From NCBI GenBank assembly GCA_026998145.1, contig JALTRC010000410.1, forward strand, positions 1-9,843: a DNA stretch of 9,843 nt. The letters run 5' to 3'. How positions within the stretch are numbered: position 1 is the stretch's first letter; every line of letters starts with the position of its first letter. Position numbers and translations under genes: made by a program. Under the pieces are notes generated by a model. It worked only from the letters and a program-made list of their open reading frames with translations, did not search any database and was not told the DNA's origin. Source of the stretch: Gammaproteobacteria bacterium (GTDB lineage Bacteria > Pseudomonadota > Gammaproteobacteria > SZUA-229). This document shows positions 1-5,764 of this stretch, piece after piece.

Positions 1-1821
1 ATTGCTCTGGCTGTCTATAACCGGAAGATAGATGCAGCCACTGTTAGATCCGAAACACTGCTGCGCATGATAGATGACGGTATATTTAAACTCAGTGACT
101 TTCGCATTCTCAATGTAAAAGACCCTGACAATGATATACCACTGAGTACCGACCTTTATCCAGAATGGCCCTTCTCCAAAAACAGGCAGACATCACGGGT
201 ACTGGCCAAACAGGTTGCACAGATTCTGCTATCCATGCCGGAAAACCACCCTGCTGCACAGTCTGCCCACATGGCAGGCTGGACCGTTCCTTTAGATTAC
301 ACCCCTGTTCACGATTTAATGAGAAGCCTGAAGATTGCCCCCTATGAGGCATTAAAATACACCTCCATTGAAGACATTATAAAAAAATATGCTCCCTGGA
401 TCATTGTCGCCAGTATGTTTTTTATTTTTCTTATTGCGATTAATGCCTATATCACCCGAACCAATCGGCGTCTTAAAACAACGGAAATACAACTACGGGA
501 TGAAATCAATGAAAGAAAATCATCTCAGAAGGAACTTTCTAAATACAAAGACTCACTTGAAAAACGCGTTGAATCACGCACAACCCAACTTAAAAACACC
601 AATGTTGCACTACAGAGAAGTCAGAAAGCATTACATGATCTGGTTGATATAGCCATTGATACAGAATTATCCCATAAACAGAAACTACTCCGCCTGCTTG
701 AAACTGGGAGAGAATATTATCGACTGCCGATTGCCATTTTATCCAGCCTGACATCCAGTCAAGAAAGAATATGCACACTATCCAGTGACAGCTCTATTAA
801 TCTTGAAAAGATTAGCCCATTAAGCCCGGCCTGTGCAAAAAAAATCATTCAACAAAATGAACAACCTCTGGATATTCCCGAGCTGAATACCACAGATAAT
901 AATATTCATAGTTGTGGGCGGTCCGAGTTTAAAAGTTATCTGGCAACAGCCGTTTACGTCAAAGGCAAAGCCCATTGTATTCTGGAGTTTGCCGATACCC
1001 AGTCACGACAAGCTGCTTACACGCAATGGGATCATAATTTATTACAGGTTATGGCCCAGTGGATTGGTAGTGAAATAGAAAAACAATATGCTCTGGATGA
1101 TAAGCAACAACATCAGGCCGAACTCTACCGTGTATCCCGAATGAATGTTATGGGTGAAATGGCAGCCAATCTGGCACATGAGCTCAACCAACCCTTAACC
1201 GCAGCCAGTAATTACAGCAGCGTTTGTTTACGCTTACTCAATTCAAAAAAACACGACAGTAATAAATTACGATCCGGACTTGAAAAAACAATCGAAAGCG
1301 CCTCACTGGCATCCAGTATTATTCGCCAACTACGGGATTTTTTACAAAAAGGTGATACCTGTATAGAGAAAATACAACTGAATAATCTGGTCATTAAACT
1401 GCTTGACTTAATATCATCTGATATTAACCGTAATTCTGTGTCCCTGGATTTATCCCTGGATAAAGAATTGTCCCATATCCATGCCAACCGCACTCAAATA
1501 GAACAGGTGATATTAAATTTTATTCGGAATGCCATCGATGCCATGAAAAATATTGCGCCTGATGAGCGAAAACTCAGCATCAAAACTGAACAGCATCATA
1601 ATCGCATACGTCTATCGGTTTCCGATAATGGAAGCGGCATAGATCAAAAAGAAAAATCAAAAATTTTTAATGCTTTTTACACCACCAAGGATGAGGGTAT
1701 GGGCATGGGTCTTTCAATTAGTCGATCAATTATTGAAGCCCATGAAGGCTCTATAGGTGTAATACCCCTGTCGGATCGGGGAAGCTGTTTTTATTTTGAA
1801 CTAAAATCAGAAGTTGTTTAA
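1..1821 (+). CDS. Sensor histidine kinase with PhnD-like periplasmic sensor domain (TtrS-like), 5'-truncated by window edge
   Basis: Inner-membrane sensor kinase that should phosphorylate the regulator encoded immediately downstream. The frame is open from base 1 and reads ALAVYNRKIDA ahead of the internal Met at 67, so the true start lies upstream; 606 residues are visible. In order: the tail of a phosphonate-binding (PhnD)-type periplasmic domain (about 1-125, with AGWTVPLDY as in TtrS-like sensors), one membrane segment (about 133-151, WIIVASMFFIFLIAINAYI), a coiled coil (about 155-210), a GAF-like region (about 212-362), then HisKA with the H-box LAHELNQPL (phospho-acceptor His codon at 1177-1179) and HATPase_c with N-box NFIRNAIDA, G1 DNGSGI and G2 GMGMGLS. 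All catalytic motifs look intact. The GAF-like part has four Cys, so redox sensing is possible but unproven. The family includes the tetrathionate sensor TtrS, but the ligand here is unknown and no tetrathionate reductase gene is in view. Confidence 0.92.
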   Translation: MALAVYNRKIDAATVRSETLLRMIDDGIFKLSDFRILNVKDPDNDIPLSTDLYPEWPFSKNRQTSRVLAKQVAQILLSMPENHPAAQSAHMAGWTVPLDYTPVHDLMRSLKIAPYEALKYTSIEDIIKKYAPWIIVASMFFIFLIAINAYITRTNRRLKTTEIQLRDEINERKSSQKELSKYKDSLEKRVESRTTQLKNTNVALQRSQKALHDLVDIAIDTELSHKQKLLRLLETGREYYRLPIAILSSLTSSQERICTLSSDSSINLEKISPLSPACAKKIIQQNEQPLDIPELNTTDNNIHSCGRSEFKSYLATAVYVKGKAHCILEFADTQSRQAAYTQWDHNLLQVMAQWIGSEIEKQYALDDKQQHQAELYRVSRMNVMGEMAANLAHELNQPLTAASNYSSVCLRLLNSKKHDSNKLRSGLEKTIESASLASSIIRQLRDFLQKGDTCIEKIQLNNLVIKLLDLISSDINRNSVSLDLSLDKELSHIHANRTQIEQVILNFIRNAIDAMKNIAPDERKLSIKTEQHHNRIRLSVSDNGSGIDQKEKSKIFNAFYTTKDEGMGMGLSISRSIIEAHEGSIGVIPLSDRGSCFYFELKSEVV

Positions 1822-2430
1822 ATGAATACCAAAGTCTATATCGTTGATGATGATCAATATGCCAGAGAATCCCTTGAATGGTTAATAGAATCTGTAAACC
1901 TTAAGGTTAAATCATTTAGTAATGCTCAATTATTTCTGGGTGAAACCAGCCCTGAAATATCCGGTTGTTTAATTCTTGATGTTCGAATGCCCGATATAAA
2001 CGGCATGGAATTATTCCAGCAAATCAGGCAACAGAATTATAACCTGCCGGTTATTATTATGACCGGACATGCAGATGTTGCCATGGCTGTACGGGCCATG
2101 AAAGCTGGTGCCTTTGATTTTATTGAGAAGCCCTATAATGATTCTTTAATGCTTGAAAGAATTCAGAACGCCATCGCATTTGATGAAGATAACCAGAAAC
2201 AACGCAGCCAGATCCGGCAGATTGAGCAACGGATTCAATCACTCACACCCAGAGAAAAACAGGTACTTGAGCATGTGCTGGCCTCAATACCCAATAAAAT
2301 TATTGCCGACAAACTATCCATCAGTATCAAAACAGTAGAACTACACCGCTCCAACCTGATGAGCAAAATGCAGGTTACATCGGCAACCGAGCTTGTTAGA
2401 CAGGTCATGCAGTTTAATTTGCACACATAA
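1822..2430 (+). CDS. FixJ/TtrR-family response regulator with LuxR-type HTH
   Basis: Cytoplasmic transcription factor, 202 residues, the usual length for the FixJ/NarL-like class. The receiver domain (1-120) has the acidic pocket VDDD (residues 9-11), phospho-acceptor Asp53 in LILDVRMPD, the conserved Thr81 in IIMTGHAD and Lys103 in IEKPY. A linker leads to a GerE/LuxR helix-turn-helix (about 135-200: LTPREKQVLEHV, then NKIIADKLSISIKTVELHRSNLMSKM). The ATG directly follows the kinase stop codon with no spacer, so the two are translationally coupled and form a cognate pair. The GHADV and KPY stretches fit the FixJ/TtrR subgroup. Its likely target is the gene downstream, whose upstream region contains a palindrome; that assignment is inference. 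Confidence 0.95.
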   Translation: MNTKVYIVDDDQYARESLEWLIESVNLKVKSFSNAQLFLGETSPEISGCLILDVRMPDINGMELFQQIRQQNYNLPVIIMTGHADVAMAVRAMKAGAFDFIEKPYNDSLMLERIQNAIAFDEDNQKQRSQIRQIEQRIQSLTPREKQVLEHVLASIPNKIIADKLSISIKTVELHRSNLMSKMQVTSATELVRQVMQFNLHT

Positions 2431-2452
2431 ATCAACTGAAATCATCAATACA

Positions 2453-2468
2453 CTGGGGTATACCCTAG
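2453..2468. promoter_or_regulatory. Imperfect palindrome, candidate operator for the adjacent response regulator
   Basis: CTGGGGTATACCCTAG is a 16-bp inverted repeat with one mismatched pair and a perfect 10-bp core GGGTATACCC. It lies in the 125-bp gap between the regulator gene and the binding-protein gene. A further TGGGG half-site occurs at 2476-2480. LuxR/FixJ-type regulators bind dyad sites as dimers, and the position, about 70 bp upstream of the start implied by the candidate promoter, suits an activator. Binding by this regulator is inferred from proximity only. Confidence 0.4.
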
Positions 2469-2495
2469 ATCATTATGGGGCAGGCTACAGTTATT

Positions 2496-2524
2496 TTTAC
2501 AGGCGGAAATGAATAGCATAAAAC
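2496..2524 (+). promoter_or_regulatory. Possible sigma70 promoter for the substrate-binding protein gene
   Basis: TTTACA (2496-2501) resembles a -35 box. After 17 nt comes TAAAAC (2519-2524), a poor -10 with four of six consensus bases. A promoter this weak would fit activator dependence on the upstream palindrome. Other placements are possible in this AT-rich stretch. Confidence 0.3.
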
Positions 2525-2555
2525 TTCAATTCTAATAAATGATATTGGAGAAACC

Positions 2556-3533
2556 ATGCTAAGTTACAGACACCTCAAATCCCTTTCATTCAGTAGCCTG
2601 ATTGCCGTAAGCCTTGTAGCAGGCACGGCTTTCGCAGCCAAAGATGCAGGTCATGGCCATGATTATCGAACCTTTCATGCCAATGGTGAAATCGAATATG
2701 GCCAGATCGGTGATTCCTACACCTCAGACCTTGTTATGTATCTTGCCGGCAATCAGTTTATGGCAATGGAATCGGTTATTAAAGATTTCCAGAGCAAAAA
2801 CCCAGATATTAAAACAGTATATGTGGAGACCATCCCTCCGGGTCAAATTTTAAAAGGCCAGATTCTAAAGCAGGGAAAAATCAACGGCAAAAAAACCTCC
2901 AGCACACCTGACTTATTCGCCAGCGTCAATCTTGGCCACCTTAAGAAGCTGAAGAAAAAAGGCAAGATGGATGATTATATGATCTATACCCATAATAAGC
3001 TGGAGCTGATGGTTGCCAAAGGCAACCCTAAAAACATTTCAGGCCCCAAAGATATGGCCCGTGATGATGTTGTAAACTCTCTCCCAAACCCATTAACCGA
3101 AGGTATTTTTAAGTTTTACGGATCACAGATGCTAAAAGATCTGGGCATTTATGAAACCGTTACCGCAGATAAAAAATGCAGGGGCTGCTGGGCAATAAAA
3201 GACAAAACCTGGTTTACCAAGCGCCACCATCGTGAAACCCCTTTCCGTATTGAAAATGGACAGGCTGATACCGGCATTGTCTGGACCACAGAAGTAAAAC
3301 ATGCAAAAGCCGGCAACCGTGCTATTGAAGGTGTTAGTATTCCCGCCCCCTACAATATGGCCCATAAAGTCGGTTACGCCATTGGCACACTAAAATCAGC
3401 CAAAAACCCCTATAACGGCTATCGTTTTCTATCCTATCTGGGAACGGATGATGCCCAGAACATCTATAACCAATATGGTTTTGTAAAAGCATCTACGGAT
3501 GATCTTAAACTTAAACCTATTCCTGTAAAATAA
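2556..3533 (+). CDS. Periplasmic substrate-binding protein, ModA/SBP_bac_11-like, orphan
   Basis: Secreted solute-binding protein of 325 residues. The signal peptide (1-27) ends at AFA, and GGAG sits 5 nt before the ATG. The mature chain starts with a His-rich stretch GHGHDYRTFH (33-41). A type II periplasmic-binding fold follows, with molybdate/tungstate-binder-like features: TPDLFASVNLGHLKKL (118-132), LELMVAKGNP (149-158), RETPFRIENGQADTGIVW (226-243) and a C-terminal FLSYLGTDDAQNIYNQYGF (291-309). The mature protein has only two Cys, in CRGCW (208-212), probably a disulfide or metal site. The family delivers oxyanions or small acids to ABC importers, but no permease or ATPase gene flanks it here. 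It could feed an importer encoded elsewhere, act as co-sensor for the neighbouring kinase, or be a scavenging protein. It lies 125 bp after the two-component genes, likely under their control. The ligand is unknown. Confidence 0.82.
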   Translation: MLSYRHLKSLSFSSLIAVSLVAGTAFAAKDAGHGHDYRTFHANGEIEYGQIGDSYTSDLVMYLAGNQFMAMESVIKDFQSKNPDIKTVYVETIPPGQILKGQILKQGKINGKKTSSTPDLFASVNLGHLKKLKKKGKMDDYMIYTHNKLELMVAKGNPKNISGPKDMARDDVVNSLPNPLTEGIFKFYGSQMLKDLGIYETVTADKKCRGCWAIKDKTWFTKRHHRETPFRIENGQADTGIVWTTEVKHAKAGNRAIEGVSIPAPYNMAHKVGYAIGTLKSAKNPYNGYRFLSYLGTDDAQNIYNQYGFVKASTDDLKLKPIPVK

Positions 3534-3540
3534 GATAAGG

Positions 3541-3576
3541 GTATATCCATTCATCCGCCAGGATGAATGGGTATAT
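3541..3576 (+). repeat. Near-perfect 36-nt intercistronic hairpin
   Basis: Bases 3541-3556 pair with 3561-3576 around the loop GCCA. The stem is 16 bp, with one G-U pair and an unbroken inner 10 bp (CCATTCATCC with GGATGAATGG). It begins 8 nt after the binding-protein stop codon. No T-run follows on the + strand, so it is not a standard terminator. It is better read as a 3' stabiliser or partial attenuator that lets the binding protein be made in excess of the downstream gene. Confidence 0.7.
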
Positions 3577-3595
3577 AAATACTAAAGGCGTTAAA

Positions 3596-3889
3596 ATGAC
3601 AACTGCTTTATCCCCACAAAATATCTCCAATAAAGTCATTTCAATATTTTCATATCAAAAAAAATACAATCCTGAACATGCTAATATTGAATCTATCAAA
3701 CAATCCCTGATTAATCATTCACTGAATAACTTACCAAATATGCAGAAGAAAGCCATTAGTCTGATTGACATATTTGGCCTTAATTATCAGGAATGCTGCA
3801 AAGCACTGAATATTACTGAAACACAATTACAGGGTTATTTAAAAGATGGTCGACAGTCGTTGCTAAAACAACTGCAATCGATTTTATAA
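3596..3889 (+). CDS. Small stand-alone sigma-70 region 4-like HTH protein
   Basis: A 97-residue predicted DNA-binding protein. Residues about 43-93 match the pattern of sigma-70 region 4 type 2 in ECF sigma factors: NNLPNMQKKAISLIDIFGLNYQECCKALNITETQ, with the two HTH helices at about 64-71 and 75-87 and a basic tail. There is no region 2, and the 62-nt gap upstream has no room for one, so it cannot be an ordinary ECF factor. I chose the ATG at 3596 because AAAGG (3584-3588) sits 7 nt ahead. The longer start at 3563 would lie inside the hairpin stem with no spaced ribosome site. It may regulate the binding-protein/two-component locus or interact with RNA polymerase; both are guesses. It lies 62 nt behind the binding-protein gene in the same direction, so co-transcription is likely. 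Confidence 0.72.
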   Translation: MTTALSPQNISNKVISIFSYQKKYNPEHANIESIKQSLINHSLNNLPNMQKKAISLIDIFGLNYQECCKALNITETQLQGYLKDGRQSLLKQLQSIL

Positions 3890-3905
3890 CACATAGGCCA
3901 AACCT

Positions 3906-3930
3906 GAAAAAGGCCGCAAAATGCGGCCTT
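3906..3930 (-). terminator. Rho-independent terminator of the lipoprotein gene, possibly bidirectional
   Basis: A 9-bp GC-rich stem (3910-3918 AAGGCCGCA with 3922-3930 TGCGGCCTT) closes on a 3-nt loop. Read on the - strand the stem is followed by a T-run (GGCCTTTTTCA), the classic terminator form, 54 nt past the lipoprotein stop. On the + strand it lies 20 nt past the small HTH gene but lacks a T-tract, so termination in that direction would be weaker. Confidence 0.75.
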
Positions 3931-3936
3931 CAATGA

Positions 3937-3954
3937 CTGTATTTAAAAATACAG
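3937..3954. repeat. Short AT-rich hairpin in the convergent intergenic gap
   Basis: CTGTATTT (3937-3944) is the exact complement of AAATACAG (3947-3954). It sits between the lipoprotein stop and the GC-rich terminator. It is weak, and may be a secondary part of the 3' end structure of either convergent transcript. Confidence 0.35.
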
Positions 3955-3983
3955 CAGTAGCTTTATTATTATAAAAGCGTTGA

Positions 3984-5609
3984 TTAATTTACATCAGTTG
4001 CATCATAACGCTCTTCAAGCTGACAAATATCCATTTCACCAGGCTGGCCATCAGGTAAAGATGTTTTACCTACAGCTGTAGTACCTTCTGGACAAGTGCC
4101 ATCAGCAACCGGTGTATTGCCGGCCAGAGTTCCCGAAGAAGCAGGTTGCCATACAGTCGTATTGCCGTTCAAACCAACTGTCCAGTCATCCGTCCATTGT
4201 GTTGTTGCCGTTGGATCAAATGCACCGGCATAATCAGTTGCCACAAAATTTCCACCCAGATTAATGGCCAGCGCACTACCCTTAACCGTGCTTGCAAAAG
4301 TACCAACTGGAACACCTATAGGACCTGCTGTTGTATCTGTATTCAGCTCAGCAACAGCCGCAGCATTATTACCTGTACCAGACTCAGCAAACCATTGAGA
4401 CACGCTTGGCAGACCGAAAGCATCAAATGTATCATTAACACCATCACCATCCAGATCCTGATCAGCTGTTTTAAGTGCAGTTGATGTAGCACAGGACAGG
4501 AAGGTATTTTGAACCATCAGCTTACCGGTGTAATTAAATGGTGTTGTATTTGCTGCAGCAACAGCCATTTCCATTGTTGCTTTTTCATCGATATCTAAAC
4601 AGTTATCAGGTGCACCATAAACGATAGTGTTATAGATTTTTGCACCGGTACCGCGACGTAATAAAATACCATCAGCAGTTGAAGCTTCAGTTGAAGGATT
4701 TACCGGACCGATAAATGTCATATTGGCCAGAGTCGGCAGAGATACTGGTGTTGCCAGAGGGCTGCCCTTGTCATTATCTGCTTCAATACCACGGTCACCA
4801 TCATCATCGGCCTGCTTGGCAATAATAAACTGGGCACCACCCGTATAACCCTGACCCCAGTCAAAGCCGTCATCCGCATTATCCGTTAATACAATGTGAT
4901 CCATAAAGTCCGCACTACCGAAGTGTTCAATACCATCATCCAGACCTTTATGAACCTGAATATGGCTCATGTGTGTACCTGAACCTACTCCGAACAGAGT
5001 GAAACCATTCAGCTCATTACCATTACCATCCAGATCATTACCGGCGTGGCGTACAACCAGGTAGTCAATGCTGCCAGAATTATCTGCATCATTGGTACCA
5101 CCATAAGCGCCAATATTGCCTTCAGATGCCACATCACAAGGCGTACCACATTCATTAGTTTTTGCATAACCCATCAGAGCAAAACCAGCCCACTCACCTC
5201 GGCCAGCCGTACCGTTACCACCGGCGACCCAATCATCAAACTGCTTTTTAGACGTCATTACAACAGGATCAGCCTGTGTACCGGAAATATTCACTTTAGA
5301 TCCACGAGAAATAACCAGAGCTTCTTTTTCGCTACCCAGAATCAATGTACCCGCTTCGATATTCAGGGTCATATCATCATCATTGCTGGTATCACCATCA
5401 GCGGCATCACCATTACCGATAATTGTACCGGGAAAACCTGTAGCCAGAACGTAAACATTATCGTTAGTCAGCCCAATAGTTTTGCTTGAAAGACTTCCTG
5501 TAGAACCGCCTGTTCCATCAGTATTATCTGTACTACTGCTGCTACATGCAGCAAGTGTTAATAAAGCCGATGAAACGCTCAGGGCCAGTAATGATTTTCT
5601 AAAAGACAT
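3984..5609 (-). CDS. Outer-membrane lipoprotein with predicted right-handed beta-helix repeats, partner of the TonB-dependent receptor
   Basis: 541-residue lipoprotein, start fixed by GGAG (5617-5620) 7 nt before the ATG. The signal peptide ends in the lipobox LAAC with lipidated Cys22; Ser at +2 argues for sorting to the outer membrane. A Ser/Thr/Gly/Asp linker (23-43) precedes the body. About 80-345 shows short, Gly/Asp-rich, beta-strand-sized units typical of parallel beta-helices (GSKVNISGTQADPVVMTS, DGIEHFGSADFMDHIVLTD, DDGFDWGQGYTGGAQF, GIEADNDKGSP, TADGILLRRG). Acidic, calcium-site-like loops occur at 174-182 (DADNSGSID), 192-199 and 383-393 (DQDLDGDGVND). Six further Cys could form disulfides. 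I recognise it as belonging to a widespread but functionally uncharacterised group often encoded beside TonB-dependent receptors. It lies 155 bp downstream of the receptor gene, and an array of Pho-box-like repeats lies in that gap. A surface substrate-capture or processing role is inference. No catalytic triad is recognisable. Confidence 0.85.
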   Translation of the reverse strand: MSFRKSLLALSVSSALLTLAACSSSSTDNTDGTGGSTGSLSSKTIGLTNDNVYVLATGFPGTIIGNGDAADGDTSNDDDMTLNIEAGTLILGSEKEALVISRGSKVNISGTQADPVVMTSKKQFDDWVAGGNGTAGRGEWAGFALMGYAKTNECGTPCDVASEGNIGAYGGTNDADNSGSIDYLVVRHAGNDLDGNGNELNGFTLFGVGSGTHMSHIQVHKGLDDGIEHFGSADFMDHIVLTDNADDGFDWGQGYTGGAQFIIAKQADDDGDRGIEADNDKGSPLATPVSLPTLANMTFIGPVNPSTEASTADGILLRRGTGAKIYNTIVYGAPDNCLDIDEKATMEMAVAAANTTPFNYTGKLMVQNTFLSCATSTALKTADQDLDGDGVNDTFDAFGLPSVSQWFAESGTGNNAAAVAELNTDTTAGPIGVPVGTFASTVKGSALAINLGGNFVATDYAGAFDPTATTQWTDDWTVGLNGNTTVWQPASSGTLAGNTPVADGTCPEGTTAVGKTSLPDGQPGEMDICQLEERYDATDVN

Positions 5610-5616
5610 TATTTAT

Positions 5617-5620
5617 CTCC
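5617..5620 (-). promoter_or_regulatory. Ribosome binding site of the lipoprotein gene
   Basis: GGAG on the - strand, 7 nt before the ATG at 5609. It is a strong, well-spaced site that fixes the start just ahead of the signal peptide. Confidence 0.75.
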
Positions 5621-5658
5621 AGTTAATAAAAATATTAAGTCATTAAGACTATGGAGAC

Positions 5659-5714
5659 AGTGTATTGGAGGAATGTGACAGTTTTTTGATGGCTTTGTGA
5701 TAGTTGTATTACAT
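5659..5714 (-). promoter_or_regulatory. Candidate PhoB-dependent promoter: four 11-bp Pho-box-like repeats plus -10
   Basis: Read on the - strand, four units follow each other in exact 11-bp register: ATGTAATACAA (5704-5714), CTATCACAAAG (5693-5703), CCATCAAAAAA (5682-5692) and CTGTCACATTC (5671-5681). The known Pho box is an 11-bp direct repeat of CTGTCAT plus an AT-rich tetramer. The last unit matches six of seven positions; the others match four or five. Six nt after the last unit comes TACACT (5659-5664), a -10-like hexamer, the same spacing as in the E. coli phoA promoter, and no -35 box is needed. The implied RNA start is near 5652, giving a leader of about 40 nt before the lipoprotein ATG. 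This predicts induction of the lipoprotein under phosphate starvation. Confidence 0.6.
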
Positions 5715-5764
5715 TTTTAGTCTTTAGTCATATTCTTTTTTAACTTTTAACTAATACTCATCCC

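Noticed and set aside
67..69. ATG at 67 as the start of the kinase
   Set aside because: The same frame is open to base 1 and the upstream residues continue the PhnD-like domain, so 67 is internal and the gene is cut by the window edge.
3177..3191. CRGCW in the binding protein as a c-type heme site
   Set aside because: Heme c attachment needs CxxCH. The residue after the second Cys is Trp, so a disulfide or metal pair is more likely.
3563..3565. ATG at 3563 as the start of the small HTH protein
   Set aside because: It lies inside a strong hairpin stem and the only AGG directly abuts it. ATG 3596 has a well-spaced AAAGG.
4146..4484. 112-residue + strand open frame opposite the lipoprotein gene
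   Set aside because: A shadow of the lipoprotein coding sequence. The Cys/Arg-rich composition shows no protein-like pattern.
5046..5489. 147-residue + strand open frame opposite the lipoprotein gene
   Set aside because: It is antisense to a well-supported lipoprotein, has an unlikely composition (many Cys, Thr, Ile) and no recognisable domain or ribosome site.
5715..5764. Terminator between the receptor and lipoprotein genes
   Set aside because: The stretch is AT-rich with scattered A and T runs but has no stable stem, so read-through from receptor to lipoprotein remains possible.
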